Origin: Pseudovibrio sp947494035
GTDB lineage: Bacteria > Pseudomonadota > Alphaproteobacteria > Rhizobiales > Stappiaceae
NCBI GenBank assembly: GCA_947494035.1
Contig: CANLTN010000004.1
Span: forward strand, 200,902 to 264,901
Reading direction: 5' to 3'
Length of the DNA: 64,000 nucleotides
The notes under the pieces are model-generated. The model did no database searches and was not told where the DNA came from. It worked only from the letters and a program-made list of their open reading frames with translations. Shown piece by piece: positions 25,264 through 33,545 of the stretch (its first letter is position 1; every line of letters starts with the position of its first letter). Made by a program: the position numbers and the translations under genes.

Positions 25264-25842
25264 ATGTTTGAAAGTGTCCTGAGAAAAATTGCTCATCTGT
25301 TGCGCAGCGCATACTTTCTCATGATCCCCCTGCCCGCTCTGGCAGGGGCTCCACTTGAGCCGATTCTTTATCCCCGCCTCTTCGATGAGGCGGAACTGGA
25401 GCGCCACCTACACCTGCTCAACCAGATATACCCCTGCAAATGGCATGATGCACACAAACGGAACGGGTATAACCTCTACGATCTTGGCAATGACATTCAG
25501 GTCCTTGAGTTCTCCTGCACGGTGGGCCTGCACAATCTGGCAAACCTGTACGTCCGCAAATATAAAGACCGCAGCCAACCGGCAAAACTCGTCGCTCTGC
25601 GTCGGCCAAAGGGACAGCCGATCACCAGCAAATACATCCTCTTCAACAGCTTCTGGGACCATACCCGCGCCGCCCTGACCAGCTTCACAGTAGATCGCGG
25701 ACTGTCAGACTGCGGCTCGTTTGAAGTCCACCGCTTCACGCCACAAGGCAATCTGGAACTGGTGGAATATCGCGCCAAGCATACCTGCGACGGAAAATTC
25801 CGCGAACCCACGCAGTATCCGTTGGTCTACCCGATGATGTAA
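25264..25842 (+). CDS. Secreted four-cysteine protein, DUF1176-like (tandem copy 1)
   Basis: A 192-residue protein with a signal-like N-terminus ending near PALAG (about residue 28). Four cysteines, C58, C85, C150 and C175, sit in motifs PCKW, LEFSC, DCG and CDG, which are also kept in the neighbouring copy. Two disulfides in the periplasm are a fair guess. The C-terminal half (GLSDCGSFEVHRF...LVEYRAKHTCDG) resembles the end of DUF1176 proteins. The start codon lacks a clear ribosome binding site. Function unknown. Confidence 0.72.
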   Translation: MFESVLRKIAHLLRSAYFLMIPLPALAGAPLEPILYPRLFDEAELERHLHLLNQIYPCKWHDAHKRNGYNLYDLGNDIQVLEFSCTVGLHNLANLYVRKYKDRSQPAKLVALRRPKGQPITSKYILFNSFWDHTRAALTSFTVDRGLSDCGSFEVHRFTPQGNLELVEYRAKHTCDGKFREPTQYPLVYPMM

Positions 25843-25969
25843 CCGGCAAACCAAACAGCTAAAGCCTCCCTAAGCCGGTAAACACATTTCAACCAAGAGT
25901 TTTTAGGCAAGCGTAAGGGCTAGGCGGCATTCTATGACAGGACACGACCAGTCAAAGAGGAAGGCCACC

Positions 25970-26527
25970 ATGTCCAGATACGTGTATCCTAGCATAGCTT
26001 TTATCTTTGCGGCCCTTCTGAGCAGCCCGACACAAGCCGAGCCCGTACAACCCGTCAAAGAAAACGACCCGTCAATCCTGAACCGCTACATAGACCTGTT
26101 GAATGTCGCGCATCCCTGTGACTGGCGTGAGGACTACAAGACGAAGGGCAATCACCGCCTGCGGTTCAATGAGTTCGTGCAGGTACTCGAATTTTCATGC
26201 TCTATGAGTCCATACAACGATGCCCATCTCTACGTTCATCTGGATTCCAGAGACCCGGACGAAGCAGCATTACTGGCGTTTGAACGTCCCCCCGGCGAAC
26301 CCAACGATGACCCCGAGGTCATCTTTAACGGTGTCTGGGACATCAAGACCGGAGATTTGACAAGCTTTATGAAGGGTACCGGCCTTGGAGACTGCGGGAC
26401 CTATGAGGTCCACAGGTTCACCCCACAGGGCTACCCCTATCTGCTGGAGTACCGCGCGAAACCTGAGTGCGATGGCAATTACGATCAGCCGGAAAATTAT
26501 CCCGTGATCCTTGAGAGAGAAGAATAG
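25970..26527 (+). CDS. Secreted four-cysteine protein, DUF1176-like (tandem copy 2)
   Basis: A 185-residue paralogue of the preceding gene. A clear signal peptide (MSRYVYPSIAFIFAALLSSP, then TQA) is followed by the same motif order: PCDW, LEFSC, DCG and ECDG, with the shared EVHRFTPQG segment. ATG 25970 follows gaggaagg; the frame is open twelve codons further upstream. The two copies diverge strongly outside the cysteine motifs. Function unknown; probably periplasmic or secreted. Confidence 0.75.
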   Translation: MSRYVYPSIAFIFAALLSSPTQAEPVQPVKENDPSILNRYIDLLNVAHPCDWREDYKTKGNHRLRFNEFVQVLEFSCSMSPYNDAHLYVHLDSRDPDEAALLAFERPPGEPNDDPEVIFNGVWDIKTGDLTSFMKGTGLGDCGTYEVHRFTPQGYPYLLEYRAKPECDGNYDQPENYPVILEREE

Positions 26528-26616
26528 TCCAGCGCCCAGCGTTACCTCACCTGTACTTCTCGGTGCCCCTCCATTACATAGAGCAGCAAAGAACGCTTTG
26601 CGCTCAAGGAGGGACG

Positions 26617-27528
26617 ATGAGCGAGACACAAAACACCCTTCCAGCTGATCTGGAAGACAAAAAACAAGAAGCATCCGTTTGGTTTCGCCAGCTGCGCGAC
26701 AACATCTGCAACGCCTTTGAAAAGCTGGAAGACGAAGTCGGAGAGACCAACGGGCCCCTCTCGGACCAGCCTGCCGGACGCTTTGAGCGCACCCCATGGG
26801 AACGTACCGACCACAGCGGTGGCCACGGCGGCGGCGGTGTCATGTCCTTGATGCATGGCCGCGTCTTTGAAAAAGTCGGCGTCCATGTCTCCACCGTCCA
26901 CGGCGAGTTCTCTCCCGAATTCCGAGGCCAGATCCCCGGCGCCAGCGAAGACCCGCGCTTCTGGGCCTCCGGCATCTCCCTGATCGCCCACATGCACAAC
27001 CCAAATGTACCGGCAGTGCATATGAACACCCGCATGGTGGTCACCACCAAGCAGTGGTTTGGCGGCGGCGCAGATCTAACGCCTGTTCTTGGCGCACGCC
27101 GGACACAGGAAGACCCCGACACAGTCGAATTCCACGAGGCCATGAAAGCAGCCTGCGCGGATCATCCGGGTGCAGACTACGACCACTTCAAGAAATGGTG
27201 TGACGAGTACTTCCATCTGCCACACCGCAACGAAGCACGCGGCATCGGCGGCATCTTCTATGATCGCCACAACACCGGCGACTGGAACGCAGACCTTGCC
27301 TTCACCAAATCCGTCGGCAACGCCTTCCTCGACATCTACCCGAAGCTGGTGCGCAAGAACTTCCTGACCCCATGGACAGACGAACAGCGCGAAGAACAGC
27401 TGGTCCGCCGTGGCCGTTACGTGGAGTTCAACCTGCTCTACGACCGCGGCACCATCTTTGGCCTCAAGACAGGCGGAAACGTCGCCTCCATCCTGTCCTC
27501 CATGCCCCCCGTGGTAAAGTGGCCATAA
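26617..27528 (+). CDS. hemF: Oxygen-dependent coproporphyrinogen III oxidase
   Basis: A 303-residue cytoplasmic enzyme that makes protoporphyrinogen IX from coproporphyrinogen III in heme synthesis, using O2. Landmarks are GGVMSLMHGRVFEKVGV, HMNTRMV, WFGGGADLTP, the HxxFKxxCD-type segment (DHFKKWCDEYF) and GRYVEFNLLYDRGT. ATG 26617 has a strong AAGGAGG. It supplies heme for, among others, the bc1 cytochromes encoded nearby, though there is no operon link. Confidence 0.96.
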   Translation: MSETQNTLPADLEDKKQEASVWFRQLRDNICNAFEKLEDEVGETNGPLSDQPAGRFERTPWERTDHSGGHGGGGVMSLMHGRVFEKVGVHVSTVHGEFSPEFRGQIPGASEDPRFWASGISLIAHMHNPNVPAVHMNTRMVVTTKQWFGGGADLTPVLGARRTQEDPDTVEFHEAMKAACADHPGADYDHFKKWCDEYFHLPHRNEARGIGGIFYDRHNTGDWNADLAFTKSVGNAFLDIYPKLVRKNFLTPWTDEQREEQLVRRGRYVEFNLLYDRGTIFGLKTGGNVASILSSMPPVVKWP

Positions 27529-27597
27529 GCCAGCCAAACCGCAACAAGCTCCCCGGCCCACGGGTCGGGAAGCTTCCAGCCTGCCTACACTGTCAGC

Positions 27598-28188
27598 TTA
27601 GGCGCTCGGTCTCACGATAAATGACAGAGCAGAGTTCCCTGCACTACTTGCCAAGCGCATTGCCTTCAAACGACCAATCAGTTCCCGCGCTTCCGCCGGT
27701 GGCCGCTGTTCCTGACGCCTGTAGTCAGAACCATCCCGATTACGATGCAACAGTCCAAGGCCAAACAGCTCCCGCCTCAAAAGGGCCGGATCAGAAAAGC
27801 GATGTCCACCGTTGAGCAAGCTGTTGACTTCCTTTTCACTCAAGGAAGTGCCTGTTGGAATCGCAGCCCATAACTGCCAAAGGCAAAGCACCTGCACTTG
27901 TCGGCGCGAAGGCCAACTCACCAACTGCCCACTTTCGTCAAACTGATTCAGAGCACGCCCCACCAGCCGATGATCAACCACTTCCGCAACTAGAGGTGTA
28001 TCAAGACGGCGCTCCGCAGAGTGCACCACTTTCATATGCTGGAAGTTCTGAAAACCCGCAGCTTTCGCAAGCATATTCATCAGCTCCACATGCGAAGGCG
28101 CGTTGCCACGGGATTTTATCTGACGGGCAACACTGCGTGCAAACTGGGAAACATCGGGCGCGCTAAAAGGGACCGGGACTCTCGACAT
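27598..28188 (-). CDS. DUF2087 domain-containing protein
   Basis: A 196-residue protein. The C-terminal half (about 85-165) is a DUF2087 domain: WPSRRQVQVLCLWQLWAAIP followed by EKEVNSLL and LRRELFGLGLLHRNRDGSDYRR. The N-terminal half (about 10-60) is helical (SHVELMNMLAKAAGFQNFQH) and is found fused to DUF2087 in other alphaproteobacteria. The domain is often linked to transcriptional regulators, but the function is unknown. AAAGGA precedes ATG 28188. A possible structured leader lies just upstream at 28225-28335. Confidence 0.85.
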   Translation of the reverse strand: MSRVPVPFSAPDVSQFARSVARQIKSRGNAPSHVELMNMLAKAAGFQNFQHMKVVHSAERRLDTPLVAEVVDHRLVGRALNQFDESGQLVSWPSRRQVQVLCLWQLWAAIPTGTSLSEKEVNSLLNGGHRFSDPALLRRELFGLGLLHRNRDGSDYRRQEQRPPAEARELIGRLKAMRLASSAGNSALSFIVRPSA

Positions 28189-28224
28189 AGCAAAATCCTT
28201 TTGGGCCGCATCTGATTTTCGTGG

Positions 28225-28335
28225 TCGCTGACTTACGAAGCGGCATCGGACAAGAATGTCGATTACTATCGAAGTGAATTAGCAGGTTTAGCACCCCTCA
28301 CGGGGCAGCGACGCCTAGGGAACTGCCGACCTGCC
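28225..28335 (-). promoter_or_regulatory. Candidate structured 5' leader of the DUF2087 gene
   Basis: Read on the minus strand, gcaggt (28334-28329) pairs with acctgc (28287-28282), ggcag (28327-28323) with ctgcc (28308-28304), and cccc-gtga-gggg (28305-28294) makes a GNRA-capped hairpin. The first and third close a junction; the second shares two bases with the third. A competing helix joins gtcgctg (28312-28306) with cagcgac (28232-28226) and would disrupt it. The leader ends about 40 bases before the start codon. Mutually exclusive helices suggest a switch, but I know no riboswitch class of this form. Confidence 0.35.
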
Positions 28336-28422
28336 ACGACAATAAGTGCTAGAAATACAGGATGTCAACACACGGTTGCGTCCGGTTCACACCCGTACTC
28401 TGGAGCCTTGGGGCAACCGCCC

Positions 28423-29829
28423 CTACCCCGGCCTAACCATCTTCTCAGGCCGTACAACGCTGTCAAACTCCTCAGCAGTCACATACCCAAGACGAAGCGC
28501 TTCTTCTTTCAAAGTTGTGCCGTTTTTGTGCGCGGCTTTGGCGATCTCCGTTGCCTTGTCATAGCCGATGGTTGGTGCAAGGGCTGTCACCAGCATCAGC
28601 GAGCGCTCCATCAGCTCTTCAATGCGTTCAATATTCGGCTCAATGCCAATAACACAGCGGTCCGCGAAGCTGCGCATACTGTCTGCAAGCAGCGAAATAG
28701 ATTGCAACAGGCTGTTGGCAATCACTGGCTTGAACACATTAAGTTCAAAGTGCCCTGTCGCACCCGCCATACTCACCGTGGTCTGATTGCCCATCACCTG
28801 CGCGCACACCATGGTCATGGCCTCGCACTGGGTCGGGTTCACCTTGCCCGGCATAATGGAAGACCCCGGCTCATTGGCAGGCAGGTTGAGCTCCCCCAGA
28901 CCAGATCTTGGACCGGAGCCCAGAAAGCGAATGTCATTGGCAATCTTCATGAGAGAAACAGCAAGCGTATTCAGTGCGCCGTGGGTAAACACCGCCGCAT
29001 CATGGGTCGCCAGAGCTTCAAACTTATTGATTGCCGTCACAAATGGCACACCTGTAACCGAGCTAACACACGCCGCAAAAGCCTCGGCAAACTCGGGTGT
29101 TGAGTTCAGGCCTGTGCCCACTGCCGTGCCACCCTGAGCAAGGCGGTAAAGGCCAACAAGGCTCTGCTCAATGCGCTCCTTGGAATATTCCAGCTGCGCC
29201 ACATACCCGGAAAACTCCTGCCCCAATGTCAAAGGCGTGGCGTCCTGCGTATGTGTGCGGCCAATCTTCACAATATCCGCAAAGGCCGCCACCTTGGCTT
29301 CCAGCGCATCATGCAGATGAATCAGCGCAGGCAGCAGCACCTTGTTGATCTCACAAGCCGCGGCAATGTGCATCGCTGTCGGGAAGGTATCGTTGGAGGA
29401 CTGTCCCATATTCACATGGTCATTGGGGTGAACCGGAGACTTGCTTCCAATCTCCCCGCCAAGCAACTCAATCGCACGGTTGGCAATCACCTCGTTGGCG
29501 TTCATATTCGTCTGCGTTCCGGAGCCTGTCTGCCAGATCACCAGCGGGAAATGTTCATCCAGCTGGCCGGAAATCACTTCCGTCGCCGCCTCGCAAATAG
29601 CCTTGCCCAGATTTTCGGGCAACCGCCCTTCATCCATGTTCACCTTGGCAGCAGCCAGCTTCACCACACCCAGCGCATGTATCAGCGCGGAGGGAAAACG
29701 CTCCCGGCCAATGGGAAAGTTGATCAAAGACCTTGCAGTTTGTGCGCCCCAGTACTTGTTATTGGGAACATCCAGCACTCCAAAACTATCGGACTCCTGG
29801 CGCATACCTTCAGACATTAGAGCAGACAT
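28423..29829 (-). CDS. fumC: Class II fumarate hydratase
   Basis: A 468-residue homotetrameric enzyme of the TCA cycle that interconverts fumarate and malate without an iron-sulfur cluster. Landmarks are DSFGVLDVPNNKYWGAQTARS, SGTQTNMNANEV, the TGSSDTFPT-equivalent SNDTFPTAMH, and the signature GSSIMPGKVNPTQCEA. ATG 29829 follows AGAGGAAGG; the frame is open 22 codons further upstream. A ggggc/gcccc hairpin abuts the stop (28410-28423) without a T-run. Confidence 0.95.
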   Translation of the reverse strand: MSALMSEGMRQESDSFGVLDVPNNKYWGAQTARSLINFPIGRERFPSALIHALGVVKLAAAKVNMDEGRLPENLGKAICEAATEVISGQLDEHFPLVIWQTGSGTQTNMNANEVIANRAIELLGGEIGSKSPVHPNDHVNMGQSSNDTFPTAMHIAAACEINKVLLPALIHLHDALEAKVAAFADIVKIGRTHTQDATPLTLGQEFSGYVAQLEYSKERIEQSLVGLYRLAQGGTAVGTGLNSTPEFAEAFAACVSSVTGVPFVTAINKFEALATHDAAVFTHGALNTLAVSLMKIANDIRFLGSGPRSGLGELNLPANEPGSSIMPGKVNPTQCEAMTMVCAQVMGNQTTVSMAGATGHFELNVFKPVIANSLLQSISLLADSMRSFADRCVIGIEPNIERIEELMERSLMLVTALAPTIGYDKATEIAKAAHKNGTTLKEEALRLGYVTAEEFDSVVRPEKMVRPG

Positions 29830-30048
29830 TGAAACCTTCCTCTTAAGCGCATTCCCGCAAACAGACGTGCATCTCAGACGAGATACGCGAAACACACATC
29901 ATAAAACAATTTGAGTACTCCGGTCCAAACACAAATGCACGTTTAAACTCACCAGAGAACAAAGCGTGAATTTCCAGTGTACGAACCGCGTGGTTGAATT
30001 TACAATCACACCCTAACCTGCTTACTCTCAACCATACCTACCGAAGAT

Positions 30049-31194
30049 ATGTCAAAAAAGTTTCACCAGATGACCATGCCTCCTCTCTCGGCAATCGGAA
30101 TTGAGAATTACCGGTCCGTACATAAGCTTTTCATGCGCGTTGGTGCAGTCAACGTGTTTGTCGGCAACAATGGCGTTGGCAAAACCAATCTGTACAAATC
30201 GCTGGAGCTTCTGCAGCAGGCAGCCTTGGGCCGCATCACCCGCGCAGTCTCCGAAGAGGGCGGCGTCGAAAGCGTCATGTGGGCTGGCGAACTGAAGACC
30301 CACGAGAAGAAGCGTATCATCCTGCGGGCTGATCTGGGCGATCTCTCCTACCGTATCCAGCTGGGGCTCCCCAACCCCATCTCTGATCCCGCTCTCCCAT
30401 TTGAAACGATGGTGCGAGAGGAAGAGCTGACGCTCATGGCAGGCACCAAGCCTATTGTGCTAATGAACCGCAAAGGCCCGAGTGCATTCCTGCGAACCAG
30501 CAGCGGAAGCAGAGTAACCTACGACAATGAGCTTTTGCCTTCCGAAACGGCACTCGCAAGCATTCGCGATGGCAGTCAGTTTCCCGAGTTGGATTTAGTC
30601 CGCCGTGCAATTGCAGATTGGCGCTTCTACCACACGTTCCGTAGTGATCGAGATAGCCTGCTGCGCCGTCCGAGCCCAAATGTCACGACCCCAACCCTCT
30701 CATCAGACGGAAACGATCTGGCAGCGGTCTTCGCAACCCTCAAGGAAATCCGCAAGGATACCTTCAATTTGCAGGAGGCCGTGGACGATGCCTTCCCGGG
30801 CAGCACGCTGATCATCGAGGCAAACGGTCAGGACTGCCGCTTTGCGCTGCAAACACCAGAGATCCGCCGCCCGTTTCCTTCTCAGGAGCTTTCAGACGGC
30901 ACCTTGCAATATCTGGCCCTGCTGGGCGCCATGTTGTCCTACCGCCTGCCCTCGTTCATTGCACTCAACGAACCCGAAGCCAGCCTGCATCCGGACTTGC
31001 TGGAACCACTAGCCAAAGTCATTGCCAAAGCCTCGGAAAGAAGCCAGATCTGGCTTGTCACCCATTCCGAGCAACTTGCTGAACATATTGCCAATCATGC
31101 AGGGGCATTCCCAAGGCGAATTCATAAAGAGAACGGCCAGACCGGTATTGATGGCCTGAAAATCACCGGTGAATTTGTCGGAGAGGATTACTAG
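30049..31194 (+). CDS. AAA-type ATPase of the SMC/RecF/OLD-like group (COG4637-like)
   Basis: A 381-residue ATPase. Residues 20-60 carry ENYRSVHKL and Walker A GNNGVGKTNL. The C-terminal half has the signature-like ELSDGTLQYLALLGAML, Walker B-like SFIALNEPEASLHPDLL and WLVTHSEQL. There is no TOPRIM nuclease as in OLD proteins. It is followed, two bases after the stop, by a DMT transporter gene, so both may be co-expressed. No ribosome binding site is obvious. The role is unknown; stand-alone ATPases of this kind occur in defence loci, but nothing else here indicates one. Confidence 0.85.
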   Translation: MSKKFHQMTMPPLSAIGIENYRSVHKLFMRVGAVNVFVGNNGVGKTNLYKSLELLQQAALGRITRAVSEEGGVESVMWAGELKTHEKKRIILRADLGDLSYRIQLGLPNPISDPALPFETMVREEELTLMAGTKPIVLMNRKGPSAFLRTSSGSRVTYDNELLPSETALASIRDGSQFPELDLVRRAIADWRFYHTFRSDRDSLLRRPSPNVTTPTLSSDGNDLAAVFATLKEIRKDTFNLQEAVDDAFPGSTLIIEANGQDCRFALQTPEIRRPFPSQELSDGTLQYLALLGAMLSYRLPSFIALNEPEASLHPDLLEPLAKVIAKASERSQIWLVTHSEQLAEHIANHAGAFPRRIHKENGQTGIDGLKITGEFVGEDY

Positions 31195-31196
31195 AG

Positions 31197-32183
31197 TTGA
31201 CCCCAAAAGGTTTGATTGTCTGCCTTGCCACAATGGTAAGCTGGGCGCTTCTTATTGTTATCAGCAAGGGTTTGCTGCTTACCTATAATCTCGATCCATG
31301 GATTTTCACGATCATCCAACTGATGTTTGGCGGCCTGTTTCTCATCGCCATCAGCAGAAAGCTTGGTGCAACCATGGAGGCACTCAAGAGCCCGTACACA
31401 TGGGCCTATGGTGTTGCCCGTGTACTCTCCGCCGCGTGTTTTACCGCCTCCCTGCTTTACATCAGCGCCGCAAACGCAGGCTTTTTCGGCCTTATCTCGG
31501 TTCCCTTTTCAGCGCTCGCCTTTCTCCTCTTGTTTCTTCGCACGCCATCCCTTCTGGAGCTTCCCGGCCACCTGATCATCATCCTCGGCGTTGCATTGCT
31601 CATTTCCTCGCTGGAAGGCACCTACTCCAACCCTGCCGTTTATCTGATGATCTTCTCGGAGATCGCAGTGGTTGCCTCCGTCATGATCGCTGAACTCCAC
31701 CCACAAAATCAGGGCGATAATCTCAAAGAGCGCGCCTCCCTCAGCGGCGTCATGCTTGTCGCCAGCGCCTTGATCATGCTGATCGGCCTTGCGGCTCTCT
31801 CGCTTGTCACAGAAGGCCCCACAGCCACAGCAAAGGACGTTGCAGACTGGACAAGTAAGCTGCCGCTCATAGATCTGGCGCAGGTCTGGAGCCCGACCAT
31901 GTGGCTCACCGCCATCGCCGTCGGCATCACCCTGCGCGGTGTCTCCATGTTCCTGTCCATGCAGGCCATAAGTCTGGTCGGAGGGCAAAATTATGTGGCC
32001 ACAATCGCGGCCCTGCCCTTCACCTCTCTGCTGTTTGAGGTGATCGCAGACAAGGTCAACTACCTGCCGCAGGCTGTCCCTGACCCCACGACCATTCTGG
32101 CGGGCGTAATCATGACCGCTGGGTCAATGGGCATATTATGGGCACGTCAACGCAAGCTCAAAACAGCCACCGCGTTTTCCTAG
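31197..32183 (+). CDS. EamA/DMT-family transporter
   Basis: A 328-residue inner-membrane protein with ten likely helices in two EamA repeats (about 1-140 and 150-315). Start TTG 31197 lies two bases after the ATPase stop, with gagagga nine bases upstream. The family exports or imports small metabolites such as amino acids; the substrate is unknown. Confidence 0.87.
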   Translation: MTPKGLIVCLATMVSWALLIVISKGLLLTYNLDPWIFTIIQLMFGGLFLIAISRKLGATMEALKSPYTWAYGVARVLSAACFTASLLYISAANAGFFGLISVPFSALAFLLLFLRTPSLLELPGHLIIILGVALLISSLEGTYSNPAVYLMIFSEIAVVASVMIAELHPQNQGDNLKERASLSGVMLVASALIMLIGLAALSLVTEGPTATAKDVADWTSKLPLIDLAQVWSPTMWLTAIAVGITLRGVSMFLSMQAISLVGGQNYVATIAALPFTSLLFEVIADKVNYLPQAVPDPTTILAGVIMTAGSMGILWARQRKLKTATAFS

Positions 32184-32216
32184 CTTGCTAAAACCACAGA
32201 GTTTCTGAATGTAAGT

Positions 32217-32259
32217 ACTTACTCGCTTCCGCTCGGCTACCGGCAAACAGCGAGTAAGT
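32217..32259. repeat. Inverted repeat after the DMT transporter gene
   Basis: acttactcgc (32217-32226) and gcgagtaagt (32250-32259) form a perfect 10-pair stem with a 23-base loop that itself holds cggctaccg. It lies between convergent genes and may act as a bidirectional terminator, though no T-run is present. Confidence 0.45.
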
Positions 32260-32322
32260 CGGTATGACAAAGCAAAACAGCCAGCCATTCGAAAAGGCAA
32301 TACGTCCCAGCTCCAGAACCGG

Positions 32323-32814
32323 CTAGGCGGACACCTTTTCTTTTGCAGCTGTCAGCGTCCGCTGAATATCATTGAGCTGGTCAACAAGCTCGCTAACCTT
32401 TTCTAAAGACGCATCCAGATTACCAAAAGCGCAGTGCTGAATATCAATCACACCATCACTCAGGCCCCGGCCCGCGTCCGTCAAGCTAACAATCACCTGT
32501 CGCTCATCCTCTTTGGAGCGCGCTCTGGCAATAAAACCCATCTCTTCAAGGCGCTTTAACAGCGGTGTCAGCGTGTTCGACTCAAGGAACAATCGCTCCC
32601 CCAGCTCCGATACGCGCTGATGGTCCTTTTCGAACAAAGCGAGCAAGGTAATGTACTGCGGATAGGTGATTCCCAGCTTTTTCATCACCGGTTTGTAAAA
32701 GCGATTGAAGGCATGGTTGGCCTTATAGATAGCAAAACACAGATGCTGATCTAGCTCAAAGCCCTGAAAGTCTTCTGTTTTTTTCTCGGCCATCGCCGCA
32801 TTCCAGTCCTGCAT
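32323..32814 (-). CDS. ohrR: OhrR-type MarR-family peroxide-sensing repressor
   Basis: A 163-residue winged-helix repressor. The sensing cysteine is C26 in HLCFAIYKANHAFNRFYKP, the tyrosine-rich OhrR signature; LGITYPQYITLLAL and the wing KEDERQVIVSLTDAG are typical. Oxidation of the cysteine by organic hydroperoxides should release it from DNA. It is divergent from ohr across a 161-base gap, the standard arrangement. Confidence 0.93.
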   Translation of the reverse strand: MQDWNAAMAEKKTEDFQGFELDQHLCFAIYKANHAFNRFYKPVMKKLGITYPQYITLLALFEKDHQRVSELGERLFLESNTLTPLLKRLEEMGFIARARSKEDERQVIVSLTDAGRGLSDGVIDIQHCAFGNLDASLEKVSELVDQLNDIQRTLTAAKEKVSA

Positions 32815-32846
32815 TTCATCAATCGCCCCGTTTTACCCACACAGAC

Positions 32847-32920
32847 AAATATCGTCAAATTAAATCGAACACGATTAAATCAATTTTAGATTGACACCCT
32901 CCAGAATTATTCTTAACTAT
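32847..32920 (+). promoter_or_regulatory. ohr/ohrR intergenic promoter-operator region
   Basis: A -35 like ttgaca lies at 32891-32896, with an AT-rich taacta/tatata block 17-20 bases on as the -10 region. AT-rich inverted elements around aatcg-aaca-cgatt lie just upstream. This placement suits OhrR repression of ohr and of its own gene. The exact operator is not certain. Confidence 0.5.
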
Positions 32921-32975
32921 ATATCGCAGACGATTTATTTGTACACGATACATAAAAAACAAAGAGGAATATACA

Positions 32976-33407
32976 ATGTCAGTTAAGGTTCTTTACGAGA
33001 CAAGCGCAGTTGCAACCGGTGGTCGTGATGGCACTGCAAAAACCAAAGACGGTGCGCTGGAAGTGACACTGACAACTCCTAAAGAGTTGGGTGGCGCAGG
33101 TGGCAACGGCAATAACCCAGAGCAGCTTTTCGCAGCCGGTTATGCCGCTTGTTTCATCGGCGCGATGAAGGTTGTTGCGTCCCAGACAGAAGGCGTCACC
33201 CTACCAGCTAACCTAAGCGTCGAATCCACCGTGGGAATTGGCCCGCGCTCTGAAGGCGGCTTTGGTCTGGAAATTGCTCTGGCAGTCAACGTACCGGGTC
33301 TGGATAAGGCAAAGGCAGAAGAACTGGTTGCGAAAGCCCACCAGGTTTGCCCATACTCCAACGCAACCCGCAACAACATCGACGTAAAACTCTCTGTTGC
33401 AGTTTAA
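32976..33407 (+). CDS. ohr: Organic hydroperoxide resistance protein Ohr
   Basis: A 143-residue thiol peroxidase of the Ohr/OsmC fold, active as a dimer with lipoyl-type reductants. Both active-site cysteines are visible in AAGYAACFIGAM and HQVCPYSNATR, with NPEQLFAAGYAACF typical of Ohr. agagga precedes ATG 32976. Divergent from ohrR. Hairpins at 33416-33443 and 33468-33493 follow. Confidence 0.95.
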   Translation: MSVKVLYETSAVATGGRDGTAKTKDGALEVTLTTPKELGGAGGNGNNPEQLFAAGYAACFIGAMKVVASQTEGVTLPANLSVESTVGIGPRSEGGFGLEIALAVNVPGLDKAKAEELVAKAHQVCPYSNATRNNIDVKLSVAV

Positions 33408-33415
33408 GAAACACG

Positions 33416-33443
33416 CTTAGAGCATCCTCCGCGATGCTCTAAG
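33416..33443. repeat. Perfect hairpin after ohr
   Basis: cttagagcat (33416-33425) and atgctctaag (33434-33443) are perfectly complementary. The tagagc/gctcta ends match those of the rhizobial-type palindromic repeat at 11214-11320, so this may be a reduced copy. Confidence 0.5.
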
Positions 33444-33467
33444 CAGCACAAAACCCATCAACCACAA

Positions 33468-33493
33468 AAAAGGGGCCTTTCAAGGCCCCTTTT
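33468..33493. terminator. Bidirectional terminator between ohr and the Tim44 gene
   Basis: aaaaggggcctt (33468-33479) and aaggcccctttt (33482-33493) are complementary, with A4 and T4 ends on both sides, between two convergent genes. Confidence 0.85.
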
Positions 33494-33545
33494 CTTATTC
33501 CTATTCAATGTTCTCAGCGCAATGCCAAGCAGAATACAGCCTGTT

